Shown here: positions 34,227-43,252 of the stretch, piece after piece
How the letters are laid out: every line of letters starts with the position of its first letter
Numbering within the stretch: the stretch's first letter is position 1
Source: Vacuolonema iberomarrocanum LEGE 07170
GTDB taxonomy: Bacteria; Cyanobacteriota; Cyanobacteriia; Elainellales; Elainellaceae
NCBI GenBank assembly: GCA_015207365.1
Contig: JADEXA010000028.1
Span: 1-64,000 of the forward strand
Length of the DNA stretch: 64,000 bases
Direction of reading: 5' to 3'
Program-made: the position numbers and the translations under genes
The notes under the pieces: model-generated
Databases searched by the model: none
What the model was told of the DNA's origin: nothing
Seen by the model: the letters and a program-made list of their open reading frames with translations, nothing else

Positions 34227-34814
34227 ATGTCTTCGTTTCAATACGACATTCCCAATATTGTAGAAAACTATGCCCGTGGCTACTTTCTCATGGCCGATGA
34301 GCAGGGCGAAAACCTGGGGTGGTATGGCAGTCGAGAACGGACGCTCATGCCGCTAGATGAGCGCTTCCACTATCCGCGATCGCTCCGGCGGGTGCTGAAC
34401 CAAGAGCGCTTTCAGGTCGCCATCGACCGCAATTTTCTAGCCGTCGTCGAGGGCTGCGCCAATCGAGAGACCACCTGGATTTCCGATGAACTGAAGGACA
34501 TCTACTGGGAACTGCACCAGGCGGGTTTTGCCCACAGCTTCGAAACCTGGCAGGGGAATGAGCTGGCAGGGGGCATCTTGGGGATTACGCTGGGGGGCGT
34601 CTTTATCGGCGAGTCGATGTTCTTCCGCATCCCCGATGGCTCCAAGGTGGCGCTGGTCAAGCTGGTAGAACGGCTGCGATCGCGCCAATTTAAGCTGTTT
34701 GATGTGCAAATGATGAACCCCCACCTAGAACGCTTCGGTGCGTACATTGTTGACAGCCGCACCTATCAAGAATGGCTCAAGGGCGCATTGACGCAACCCT
34801 GTCGATTTGTCTGA
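34227..34814 (+). CDS. aat: Leucyl/phenylalanyl-tRNA-protein transferase
   Basis: The 195-residue enzyme adds Leu or Phe from aminoacyl-tRNA to N-terminal Lys/Arg of proteins, marking them for ClpS/ClpAP in the bacterial N-end rule. Diagnostic segments are YARGYFLMADE, the GWYGSRERTLMPLDERFHYPRS-like region (residues ~31-52), ETTWISDELKDIYWELHQAG, the central GNELAGGILGITLGGVFIGE and MFFRIPDGSKVALVKLVE. The N-terminus is shorter than in E. coli, normal for cyanobacteria. It stands alone. Confidence 0.93.
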   Translation: MSSFQYDIPNIVENYARGYFLMADEQGENLGWYGSRERTLMPLDERFHYPRSLRRVLNQERFQVAIDRNFLAVVEGCANRETTWISDELKDIYWELHQAGFAHSFETWQGNELAGGILGITLGGVFIGESMFFRIPDGSKVALVKLVERLRSRQFKLFDVQMMNPHLERFGAYIVDSRTYQEWLKGALTQPCRFV

Positions 34815-34911
34815 TGCCAGTCCACTCAGAACTCGCTACCGGTTATTTCCTAAAACCCTCTCAGTGCAAGAGTTTCAAGAATGATTGAGTCTTGGATTTT
34901 GCAGAATGGGT

Positions 34912-35463
34912 CTAAACCCGCTGGTTATAGGGCAGCTTCGCCAGTAACCGCGCCATCGCACAAATGCCCGAAATTCCGGCAAAGGTTAACCCCGCCCCAA
35001 CAAACCCGCTGAGCAGCAGAAACCAGGGCGACACAAATGCGCCAAGCAACGTTCCCACTAGCACCAGCGAACCTGCGACGATCTGCACCTGACGCATGAT
35101 GCTGATGGGAGCATTTTTGTTGACGTTGGTGGAATAGCCATGGCGTTTCCACTCCGACAATCCACCGTTCAGATGCATCACCTGCTCCATGCCTGCCCGG
35201 AAAAGTTGCTGTGCGGCTTCGGCAGAGCGGTTGCCCGTCTGGCAGTACAGCACGAGATAGTTACCTGATTCCGCAGCCACAGCCTCTGGGTTGAATCGAG
35301 AGAGGGGCATAAGTCGAGCCCCAGGGATATGCTCTCCCGCAAACTCAGACGGCTCCCGCACATCGATCAGTGTCACCTGATCCTGTTCCATCCATTCGTG
35401 CAGGATCGTAGAATCAATGGTTTGCAACCGATCGCGCAGATTTTTCGCATCAACAACAGTCAT
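34912..35463 (-). CDS. Rhodanese-domain membrane protein (YgaP-like)
   Basis: The 183-residue protein from ATG 35463 (AAGGAG eight bases upstream) has a rhodanese domain: TLIDVREPSEFAGEHIPGA, then the active-site Cys74 in LYCQTGNRS. After a linker come two membrane helices (about 128-150 and 152-172) of the DUF2892 type. The layout matches E. coli YgaP, a membrane sulfurtransferase. Its place next to a persulfide dioxygenase remnant and a divergent sulfide:quinone oxidoreductase points to handling of sulfane sulfur made by sulfide oxidation. Confidence 0.9.
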   Translation of the reverse strand: MTVVDAKNLRDRLQTIDSTILHEWMEQDQVTLIDVREPSEFAGEHIPGARLMPLSRFNPEAVAAESGNYLVLYCQTGNRSAEAAQQLFRAGMEQVMHLNGGLSEWKRHGYSTNVNKNAPISIMRQVQIVAGSLVLVGTLLGAFVSPWFLLLSGFVGAGLTFAGISGICAMARLLAKLPYNQRV

Positions 35464-35509
35464 GAACAAGCTCCTTGGGAAATGAAAGATAGAGGTAAAG
35501 CGTTAGGCA

Positions 35510-35809
35510 TTAGGCAATCGCCGCCCCAGTCGTCGTTTTCACATTGCCGCAGCGCTCGTTAGCCGGAACCGCTTCCATCATCTTTTGGGGATTGGGCAAG
35601 TTGGGCGCACTCATGAATTCAATGAAGTTGGTGCGATCGCGTCCGGCAAAGCGCGGATTCCACTGTTTCTCTTCGCCGATGGTAGAAACGCTGTGGCCGC
35701 GATAGTCATGCCCTGGGTAGACCCGCGTTTCGTCGGGTAGCGTGAACAAGCGCTGGGTCACAGAGGTATAGGTCGATGTTTCTTGATCAAAAAGCTGACG
35801 GAAGATCAT
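35510..35809 (-). pseudogene. Internally deleted persulfide-dioxygenase-like (ETHE1-type) gene
   Basis: The open frame encodes only 99 residues. The first 15 (MIFRQLFDQETSTYT) match the normal start of ETHE1/blh-type metallo-beta-lactamase-fold persulfide dioxygenases. From residue 16 it continues SVTQRLFTLPDETRVYPGHD and YRGHSVSTIGEEKQWNPRFAG, the normal C-terminal third. About 130 residues, including the HxHxDH iron site, are missing in frame at about 35764. The remaining protein cannot bind iron in the usual way. It keeps the family's C-terminus VPANERCG. It lies 46 bases upstream of the rhodanese gene on the same strand. Confidence 0.82.
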
Positions 35810-36648
35810 AAATATCGGCTTCTAAGAACAACACATATAGAACTGACGCATCTTGTTGATATTGCGGCCACATCATCAACGCATTCACTCAAGATGATGC
35901 AAGGGCTGTGTGAGTCCTGACATCGAACGATTGGTTTGAAGATCGGGCTTTCAGGGTTTAGACACACAGCGGAGCCACATATCCAAAACACGCATGTGGG
36001 ATTTTGTTCAATCCATCGGTCACAACCACAAACGAAGAGAGTCAGGGCTCATCGATGGGCGCTCCTCGGTCGAGAGAAACCACGGTTTACACACGACCTT
36101 GGCTGAAAATCTTTATATTACCATCTAATCATATAGCCATTTACTGTGTCAACAGATAGACTTCGATGGGTGTTTTTGCATTTTGGATAAGGCTTGGGGC
36201 GATCGCTTGCGGATCCTCTTGCCGAAACCGTCGTTATACCAATTCGCTAAGAATCCACTACAAATAATTTTTTGAAAGCCCCGCAGCGCGGGGCTTTCAA
36301 AAAATTATTCGGTTTTGGTTTTTGTAGAATTGGTATTACCCGTCGTAACGAACCTGCCATATCCTGCAACAAAGGGATTCAGCAAAACGTAACATCTGAT
36401 GATTCACTAATATGAGTAAGTAGTAATATAATTGAACTTGAAGATTCCACACAAGAGACGGTCAAGGCGATCGCGCTACAGCACGCCAGTCGTTGCTTGG
36501 TTCTTTTGGCCTAAGGCGTTGTCATGCCTTGACACTCAATCATCAAACCCCTATTTGCAATCCTCGTTCGGACATTGCGTACCCAAAAACTCCAGCGAGT
36601 TTTGAGATAGGTTCTACACCGCATTGAACCTTACAAAGGAAATCACCT
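35810..36648. other. Divergent promoter region of the sulfide locus
   Basis: About 840 bases separate the truncated dioxygenase gene from the oxidoreductase. Apart from the palindromic element at 36236-36336, I see no gene, and in particular no ArsR-type sulfide repressor. The AT-rich stretch 36400-36440 is a reasonable place for an operator, but no site can be named. Confidence 0.45.
36236..36336. repeat. Family-B core with outer ATACCAATTC ends
   Basis: Perfect 22-bp arms (36263-36284 and 36288-36309) carry the TTTTTTGAAAGCCCCGC core. They are enclosed by an outer inverted repeat ATACCAATTC / GAATTGGTAT (36236-36245 and 36327-36336) and CTACAAA / TTTGTAG. The family-B tail is replaced here, so it may be a composite or related element. 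Confidence 0.78.
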
Positions 36649-37986
36649 ATGACAACTACCGTTAAATCCGGGGCAGTAGCCTCCACCCCCCATACTCAAT
36701 CACCGCAGCAGGTGGTCGGCAAGCGCCAATTGCACCACCAGATTGTGATTGTGGGGGGTGGCGCAGCAGGGATCACTGTCGCTGCCCAGCTTTTAGAAAA
36801 AACGAAAAATCTAGATATTGCCATCATCGAGCCATCAGAAAACCATTACTACCAACCTGGTTGGACCCTGGTAGGCGGCGGAGTGTTCAAGTTAGGGCAA
36901 ACGCTCCGCAACGAAAAAGACCTGATTCCCAAAGGTGTTATCTGGCTCAAGGATCGGGTGCAGCACCTCGACCCCGACAACAACAGCCTGCTCACCGAGG
37001 CCGAAACAGAAATTTCCTACGATTATCTGATCGTTTGCCCCGGCATTCAGATTGATTGGGGACGCATTGAGGGCCTCAAGGATGCCCTTGGCAAAGGCGG
37101 CGTCACGAGCAACTATGCCAAAGACTATGCCCCCTACACCTGGGAAACGATTCAGAATTTCAAAGGAGGAACGGCCATTTTCACCTACCCTGCGACGCCA
37201 ATTAAGTGTGGTGGTGCGCCGCAGAAAATTATGTATATGGCCGACGATGCTTTCAAGCGCAAGAGTGGCGTAGGTGTGAACACAAAGGTGATGTTCTGCA
37301 CCGCAGGTAGCTCGCTATTTGGTGTGCCTGAGTATGCCAACAGCTTAGAGAAAGTGGTGGCGCGGCGGGGCATCGATGTGCGGCTCAAGCACAACCTCAA
37401 AGCCATTCGCCCGGATACCCAAGAGGCTATCTTTGCCGTCACGCAACCCGATGGCTCGGTCGAAGATGTCAGCATTCACTACGACATGATTCATGTTGCG
37501 CCCCCAATGAGTGCGCCCGATTTTATCAAACACAGTCCTCTGGCCGTGCCCAATAATCCCGGTGGCTGGGTAGATGTCGATCGCGACACCCTACAACACA
37601 ACCGCTATCCCAATGTCTTTAGCCTGGGGGATGCTTCCTCACTGCCGACATCGAAGACGGCGGCGGCTGTTCGCAAGCAAGCCCCGGCCTTGGTGGACAA
37701 CTTGCTGGCGCATATGCAGGGGCGTGCCGGTACAGCCACGTACAACGGTTACACCTGTTGCCCTCTGATCACGGGCTACAACTCCACCATCATGGCTGAA
37801 TTTAGCTACGACAATAAGCTCGATCCCTCCTTCCCCCTCGACCCCACCAAAGAGCGCTACAGCATGTGGTTGGCGAAGACGATCGCCCTTCCCTGGCTCT
37901 ACTGGAATCGGATGCTGCGAGGCAAGCCCTTTGAGGCGGATGCGCTGAAGCCGCTGAACAAACTGCTGTCGCGCGATCGCGAATAA
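36649..37986 (+). CDS. sqr: Sulfide:quinone oxidoreductase
   Basis: The 445-residue flavoprotein oxidises sulfide to polysulfide or persulfide and reduces plastoquinone at the membrane. It has the FAD site IVIVGGGAAGITVA (residues 33-46), VCPGIQ, Cys187 in PIKCGGAPQKIMYM, VAPPMSAPDF, a second FAD segment FSLGDASSLPTSKT, and Cys370-Cys371 in YTCCPLITGY. The PIKCGGAPQK motif marks the type II group shared with mitochondrial SQRDL. A ~30-residue N-terminal extension precedes the fold. AAAGGA lies before the ATG. Divergent neighbours are sulfur-handling genes, so sulfide tolerance is the likely role. Confidence 0.9.
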   Translation: MTTTVKSGAVASTPHTQSPQQVVGKRQLHHQIVIVGGGAAGITVAAQLLEKTKNLDIAIIEPSENHYYQPGWTLVGGGVFKLGQTLRNEKDLIPKGVIWLKDRVQHLDPDNNSLLTEAETEISYDYLIVCPGIQIDWGRIEGLKDALGKGGVTSNYAKDYAPYTWETIQNFKGGTAIFTYPATPIKCGGAPQKIMYMADDAFKRKSGVGVNTKVMFCTAGSSLFGVPEYANSLEKVVARRGIDVRLKHNLKAIRPDTQEAIFAVTQPDGSVEDVSIHYDMIHVAPPMSAPDFIKHSPLAVPNNPGGWVDVDRDTLQHNRYPNVFSLGDASSLPTSKTAAAVRKQAPALVDNLLAHMQGRAGTATYNGYTCCPLITGYNSTIMAEFSYDNKLDPSFPLDPTKERYSMWLAKTIALPWLYWNRMLRGKPFEADALKPLNKLLSRDRE

Positions 37987-38031
37987 ATCCGGTACAACGG
38001 ATAGTTACGGTGCCAGACGCATCGTGACTAA

Positions 38032-38055
38032 AAAAGGGGGCGATCGCCCCCTTTT
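38032..38055 (+). terminator. Palindrome after the sulfide:quinone oxidoreductase
   Basis: Perfect 12-bp arms AAAAGGGGGCGA / TCGCCCCCTTTT contain an embedded GCGATCGC and end in Ts. It lies 45 bases after the stop and is a plausible terminator. Confidence 0.6.
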
Positions 38056-38190
38056 CCCTTATGTTTGTTGACACTACACATTGGTTTCAAACGCCTGGAA
38101 CATCAATACAGAACTCGAACTTCTGGAGACGATTTGAGCGCCATCACTGACGCATCAAAACCGGATTCCTCATCATCTTGGGCGAACGCC

Positions 38191-38490
38191 CTAGCCGACC
38201 CTAGTCGGATTCAGTGATTCGCCAGGTCGCTCATCCTCGGGCAGTATGGGGGACAGATTGGGCTCTGGCTGACGGGGAAACATGGAAAGCAACAGGATGA
38301 GCGTTGTCACGATAGCGGCTAAGACTATCGGAAAATCATCCAACTGGATTCTGTTGAGATCACGCTGCCAGTTGCAATTCAGGCAAACATATTTGTTTTC
38401 TCCATGCATAACAACGGTATGCATGCCACAACGGGGGCATTCCAGGTGGTGAGGATGTTGAGGGTGTGGGGAGTCTGGAGTAAAAGTCAT
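38191..38490 (-). CDS. Zinc-ribbon plus single-membrane-helix protein
   Basis: The 99-residue protein has CPRCG (Cys18, Cys21) and CLNCNW (Cys36, Cys39), a four-cysteine zinc ribbon. A membrane helix follows at about 53-70 (FPIVLAAIVTTLILLLSMF), then a proline-rich acidic tail. GGAGG stands about 9 bases before the ATG, a strong ribosome-binding site. Its ATGA overlaps the stop of the 64-codon frame upstream, which suggests translational coupling. Function unknown. Confidence 0.72.
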   Translation of the reverse strand: MTFTPDSPHPQHPHHLECPRCGMHTVVMHGENKYVCLNCNWQRDLNRIQLDDFPIVLAAIVTTLILLLSMFPRQPEPNLSPILPEDERPGESLNPTRVG

Positions 38491-38681
38491 GCGATCGTAC
38501 CTCCGTAGGATTGTTTAGGGGGCAAAAAAACCGTTATCAGGAACGCTAGGGGCCAATGAATACAAGGCAAGCTCCGTAGCTGATCCAGTCTCAGGTAGTA
38601 AAAAGGTGGACCACCCTCCTCCAAACTGTCCACTTCACAAACAACGACACCAGCGTTGTGCGATAGGGTTTTATGAGTCAT
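38487..38681 (-). CDS. Small hypothetical protein, possibly a translational leader
   Basis: A 64-codon frame with AGAGG nine bases before its ATG overlaps the following zinc-ribbon gene by ATGA (38487-38490). The product (VVVCEVDSLEEGGPPFYYLR and a hydrophobic HWPLAFLITVFLP stretch) is not one I recognise. The coupled arrangement is the main reason to accept it. Confidence 0.42.
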   Translation of the reverse strand: MTHKTLSHNAGVVVCEVDSLEEGGPPFYYLRLDQLRSLPCIHWPLAFLITVFLPPKQSYGGTIA

Positions 38682-39272
38682 GACGTAATACCTCTGTGGT
38701 AGATAGCCAGAGAAACAGCGATGGCTTTTACGGTTTTCCTGGTGTTATGTTCGGTTTTCCTAGTCTTGTATTGGGTTTCTCTAGTCTCAATGGTTATGGA
38801 AATTGAGAGAGCTGCCAACGCGTGGCAAGGCTGAGTAGCGTGAGCCTTCTCCAAAATTCTTGGAGGCAAATCCCCCAGGGAAGATCCTAAAGATTTTGTA
38901 AATTCAGGATGAATTCGTACGCTTCAAGTATCAATTGACGCAGAGATGTCGAGTTTTGTGATATCGATCACCAATTCCTGCAGTTAAATATGGGAATTCT
39001 TTAGTCATCGGATAACCGATTGGATGTCCAAATGTCCTCCAAAAGATCTCCAAAACTTTTGAAAACCTCTTAATTCCGCCCAGGTAAGGCCAATTTTCGC
39101 GCTGAGTCCTTGTGGAAATAGCTTTCTATTCAATCTCCTCCATGCAGCTTGGCCAATTTGCCTGCTCCTGGGGCAGGTTGAGTCAGCGCGATGCTTCAGC
39201 ATTCTGAGCCAATCCAAGGGTTGGCCGACTGGAGATATTTCTGGGTATTGCGGTGTATGTGGGTATCGTTCT
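38682..39272. other. Intergenic stretch with tandem 21-mers
   Basis: It holds the imperfect 21-bp repeats at 38731-38793 and the leader of the large gene at 39273. A 63-codon minus frame spanning the repeats starts at TTG and is not convincing. Confidence 0.45.
38731..38793. repeat. Three imperfect 21-bp tandem repeats
   Basis: The units start CGGTTTTCCTGGTGT, CGGTTTTCCTAGTCT and GGGTTTCTCTAGTCT (38731-38751, 38752-38772, 38773-38793). They lie in the upstream region of the 38681 frame. Confidence 0.7.
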
Positions 39273-42200
39273 ATGGCTGGCTTGTCGTCTCCCGACGATT
39301 ATCGGTTCTACCAACTGTTTCACTATCTGTGTGTTTGCCTCGCATCAAAGGCTAAAGCGGGCGGGCCAACGTTTTCAGAAACGGCCGCTCGACTAACCGA
39401 TAAAAAAGATTTCCGAAAGTTTGTTAGTGACCTGTACCAGAAGGATCGCAGCGAGATTTCGCTAGGAAAGCAGAGTCGGCTAACGACAGGAGAACTGGTT
39501 GAATATCTAGCCACTCTCCAGGGCAGCCTTGAGGCAGCTTATAACGATGGTGAGGAACCCTACACCCGGCTGTTGACCACCGAAGATGTGATTGGGGTGT
39601 TGCTACGCCTGATAGAACTGACGCCCGATGAGCGGAAAGCGTTGCGACTACCCGATGCAGGAGATTGTCTGACCCTATTACAGCGATCGCTCCTCATCCT
39701 CCAGACCCATCGCGGGGCTGAGAACTACGAATTGCTGTTTGGCATCTACAAGACGGCAATTGGGCTCAATTTCTCCAACGCCGAAGAGCCGCTCCGCAGC
39801 CTGGAAGCCGTCGATGCCCTAGTAGAAGAGACGGTTGAGAAAGAGCTAGCCTACGTTCCTGGGCGATCGCCCAATGGCACTGGCGATAATGGACAGTCTG
39901 GCAAACGCGATCGCACCATTACCGAACTCATTCTCAAGGCCAAGCGAGAGGTGCGACGACTGCTGGCCCGCAGTGGGAACCAGCAAAGCCCCATCACCAA
40001 CAGCACCGTTGTTGTTGATGCCTATGTGCAGCATTATTTTCAGCGCGCATTTGTGAAGAGTCTGGCACGGGCGATCGTCACTAATGAGCGGCTAACCGAT
40101 CAGTTCCCGGTTTACTTGAAATACATCACCATCAAGCCCGTTGGGCCATTGCCGTTTGCCGACAAAAACTTTGACAATCTGGACGACAACCGTCCTTATC
40201 CTGCAGTCATGCAGTTGAGCTTGCGGGAGATTGAGCAACTCAAACTAAAGTCGCGCAGTGAGTTGCCCGGCCCCGGCGACTACGAACTGGTGTCCCAGGA
40301 ATCCAATCGCGTCGGGGCAGACTTCTACATCAAATTACCAGAGGACTACCAGCCAGCTGTGCCCAGGGTGTTTGAGCGCATTGCCAGCGGTAAAACTAAC
40401 GGACCACCACAACGCATCGACTTTTCCCTCGAAAGTACGGGGATTGGAGGTGCACTCTCCCATGTGATTAAGGTGATCAACCGTGCCTTGCTCACAGATA
40501 TCCCCTGTCTCAGTGACTATTTCACCATTGCCCACGATGTCACCTCTACCCAATCCATCATCCGGGAAAATGTGGCTTCTCCTGTGTGGGCCCATAGCCT
40601 GGTGAAACTATGCCGCAAAGAAACGGTGGGGCATGCCATCCAAAAGCCGTTAACCTTGCCCCTGCCCTCTTATGAAACCTATGCCTTTGCCGATCCCATT
40701 GGCAGTGCCGATTACTGTGGGTTTGACTTTCTTTCGGCACAAGCCCAAGCAGCCTTACAGGCACGGCTACAGGCAATTCGCAATACCGGCATCATGTCTG
40801 GCACTTATCTCACAGACCTGTGCCAGCAAACGGAGTTTCTGCTGGCGTTGCAAGATGCCTGGGCGCATTTGCGGGGCTATCCGTTTTCTTGTCTGGCCAT
40901 GATCGGGCGCATCCACGAAGAAATTTTATCGACCCTTAATCCTGTGGATGCCGCTACCGATATGGCCGAGGCAGAGAGGCAAACAGATCGAGCGAATCGT
41001 GTGTTGCTCCACCCTCTATCCAAGAGCGATCGCTACATTTATTTTGATGCCTATTTGTCGATCACCGAAGCCCTGCTCGATGAAGGAGCCTATCGCAATG
41101 CCTACAACTATCTGGCCTGTATGACGGTGTTGGAGCAATTTGTTGATGAGCAGGCGATGGCCATCCCCGCTGCCGATGAAAACAGCAAACAAACCTATGA
41201 GATTTTCTCGGGTTCGCTCCTAGTGCGCTATCTCCTGTGCTGGGCGAACTACTTCTATCTGTTTGATACCCGAATTGAAGGAGAAGCATCTGACTACCTT
41301 CCGCCGATGCGATCGGTCGATGTGAGCCAGTCTGGGATGATCCGAGCCGCCTGGCGATATCTGGAACTGGCACGAAATCATATTGAGCGACGCTTGCGCA
41401 AATATGTGGTGATCAATGAAGTCTCCCAGGGAACCTTTCATCCCCACTACAACCTGCTAGCACGCATGGAGTTTTTACGGGCAAAGCTGTTGATGTTTTT
41501 CCCCGGCTCTGTACCCGACGAACGGACCAACCTACCGACCGACCAAACCTGGACGCGCGGACGTACACCTGTCTCGGCCCACTGGGGGCGGATTTATTTA
41601 ACGGAAAAAGCCCGACTCTATGCAGCAGCGGATGGCAATGGCGAACTCTATGCCTGCTGTGCCGCTGTGCAGTGCTGGATGTATTTGGTGATGGAGTTTG
41701 CACCGGAATATAATCGCCTCACCATTCCGCTCAATACCCAAACTTCAACCCCAAAAAACTTTACCCTGGGCAATCTGATGGAATGGGCCAAGCGGATGCG
41801 CGACCATGCCCTGCTGAGCTATGCCGATGTGGGACAGCAATGCTATTACCAGATCAAAGAGAAGAGTGGCTTACCTGAAGACTCAGACACATTCGGCTCC
41901 TATCAGATTCAAAAAATCAAGCCAATCTATGAAACCCAAGGCCAAGACAACGTCCGGTTTGCCGAAGCAAATCCCGAGTTCCTCGTGCTGGATATGTCAT
42001 TGCTGGCTGTCGATGCAGAAGATTTACCGAAAATTACCCCAAACCTACCCGTCCGCAAGATTTACCTGTTTGGTAGCAATGCTTGCTATCTCTTCTTTGC
42101 ACGGGGAATGTATCTGTTATGTGGAGATGAAGCGGAGGAGTTTGGGGATTCGGAGCCCGCTATCCAACTTCATGAGTGGGAGACCAAGTTACATCGAGCG

Positions 42201-42707
42201 ATGCGGTTGCTCAATATGGCCTGGGCGATCGCCGAGGAAGGCGGCGACCTCAGAACGAGCGACGACGATCCGGCGGTGCAGTTCCACATCGACCGCCACA
42301 CCCCCACGCCACCTCGCTCAGATGACTACATCTCCCAGGATGTGAGCGCTATTCGGGATTTATATCCTCGCCGTGTGACAGAGATTGCCGATTGGGGCAA
42401 AGTCTTCTCGGCAGCCTGCATGGTGCTGCGGTTGCATACCGTGCCAGAGGGCGATCGCCCTGCCCTCACAGCAGATATCGGGCGCATCCTCAACTCCCTT
42501 CATGGCGCACGACGCTTCAATGATTCCTGGCGCGGCCTCCTCAGCGATCAGCAACGCTACAATGGGCATCTCGCCACCCACTTTGATATCGCCCGACAGC
42601 TTTTGACTCACCACCAAGAACAAGCCCTCGCAGCCCCGTCACCCGACAACATCCGTGATATCCGCAATGCCCTTCTGCGCGAGCTATTCCAGCAAATGTT
42701 TGAATAA
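39273..42707 (+). CDS. Unrecognised 1144-residue soluble protein, helical repeat-rich
   Basis: A single uninterrupted frame of 1144 residues with several HIP1 sites is certainly coding, but I recognise no domain. The first ~200 residues are helical (DDYRFYQLFHYLCVCLASKA, DVIGVLLRLIELTPDERKAL). Residues ~240-420 look mixed (PVYLKYITIKPVGPLPFADK). Residues ~580-900 have TPR-like helical pairs (YFDAYLSITEALLDEGAYRN, AAWRYLELARNHIERRLRKY, IYLTEKARLYAAADGNGELY). Near 960 is LPVRKIYLFGSNACYLFF. There is no signal peptide, membrane helix or nucleotide-binding loop. The start ATG 39273 has a poor ribosome-binding site. It stands alone. Confidence 0.85.
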   Translation: MAGLSSPDDYRFYQLFHYLCVCLASKAKAGGPTFSETAARLTDKKDFRKFVSDLYQKDRSEISLGKQSRLTTGELVEYLATLQGSLEAAYNDGEEPYTRLLTTEDVIGVLLRLIELTPDERKALRLPDAGDCLTLLQRSLLILQTHRGAENYELLFGIYKTAIGLNFSNAEEPLRSLEAVDALVEETVEKELAYVPGRSPNGTGDNGQSGKRDRTITELILKAKREVRRLLARSGNQQSPITNSTVVVDAYVQHYFQRAFVKSLARAIVTNERLTDQFPVYLKYITIKPVGPLPFADKNFDNLDDNRPYPAVMQLSLREIEQLKLKSRSELPGPGDYELVSQESNRVGADFYIKLPEDYQPAVPRVFERIASGKTNGPPQRIDFSLESTGIGGALSHVIKVINRALLTDIPCLSDYFTIAHDVTSTQSIIRENVASPVWAHSLVKLCRKETVGHAIQKPLTLPLPSYETYAFADPIGSADYCGFDFLSAQAQAALQARLQAIRNTGIMSGTYLTDLCQQTEFLLALQDAWAHLRGYPFSCLAMIGRIHEEILSTLNPVDAATDMAEAERQTDRANRVLLHPLSKSDRYIYFDAYLSITEALLDEGAYRNAYNYLACMTVLEQFVDEQAMAIPAADENSKQTYEIFSGSLLVRYLLCWANYFYLFDTRIEGEASDYLPPMRSVDVSQSGMIRAAWRYLELARNHIERRLRKYVVINEVSQGTFHPHYNLLARMEFLRAKLLMFFPGSVPDERTNLPTDQTWTRGRTPVSAHWGRIYLTEKARLYAAADGNGELYACCAAVQCWMYLVMEFAPEYNRLTIPLNTQTSTPKNFTLGNLMEWAKRMRDHALLSYADVGQQCYYQIKEKSGLPEDSDTFGSYQIQKIKPIYETQGQDNVRFAEANPEFLVLDMSLLAVDAEDLPKITPNLPVRKIYLFGSNACYLFFARGMYLLCGDEAEEFGDSEPAIQLHEWETKLHRAMRLLNMAWAIAEEGGDLRTSDDDPAVQFHIDRHTPTPPRSDDYISQDVSAIRDLYPRRVTEIADWGKVFSAACMVLRLHTVPEGDRPALTADIGRILNSLHGARRFNDSWRGLLSDQQRYNGHLATHFDIARQLLTHHQEQALAAPSPDNIRDIRNALLRELFQQMFE

Positions 42708-42987
42708 CCTGAGTCTCCAATGCGACCGTGGATTTGCAAGGCTTGATCTCGAGGCAACAGGGTTTGCTCCCGAATACAGGCTTGAATAGTGTTCTCTAGA
42801 ATTTTGTAGAGCTAGCCATTCACTGTTTCGCAATTTTTCCTTTAATTTCAGCCATGCATCAGGGCGAGTGATCTGAATCACGCCAAAATCTATGGGGGAT
42901 CACAAGGCCAATTGATACATGTCACAGAGAAACCTCTCCTTTTGCTGAATACTGTATTTCAACTGGAAATATTGAGTAACTCATCGC

Positions 42988-43188
42988 ATGTGGACAATGA
43001 GCAGCCCCAACCTCAATGCCCCCCTGGAAGATTTGGTCGTCCAAATCTTCAACTCTCACTTCATTACCCGTGCAGAGGAAGATCGTTTGATGAGCTCCCT
43101 ATCGAGTACTTCAGACGAAGAGTTGCAGGCAGCGATTTATCGGATCTTCTATGGGATGCGTCACGGTCTGCTGCAAGTGGTTGACTAG
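42988..43188 (+). CDS. Small conserved cyanobacterial protein
   Basis: The 66-residue product (or 63 from ATG 42997) begins SSPNLNAPLEDLVVQIFNSH and ends FYGMRHGLLQVVD. It parallels the small protein at 31267 in length and in the pattern [IL]TRxxxxxLMSxL...I.RIxxGxxxGLLxVVD, so the two appear to be paralogues. It follows the large unknown gene after a 280-base gap and is closed by a clear terminator. No function is known to me. Confidence 0.75.
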   Translation: MWTMSSPNLNAPLEDLVVQIFNSHFITRAEEDRLMSSLSSTSDEELQAAIYRIFYGMRHGLLQVVD

Positions 43189-43252
43189 TTACGGTTTTAT
43201 ACCTGCTTCGGTTTTCTCTTCGACTTAACCCAACCTAGCCATGCTCCTGATG

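Noticed and set aside
35806..35991. A small frame overlapping the start of the truncated dioxygenase gene, considered as the missing part or a repressor
   Set aside because: Its sequence resembles neither the dioxygenase middle section nor an ArsR repressor.
38678..38869. A 63-codon minus frame with a heptad-like TRKTEHN repeat
   Set aside because: It starts at TTG, its repeat simply translates the 21-bp tandem DNA repeat, and no ribosome-binding site is seen.
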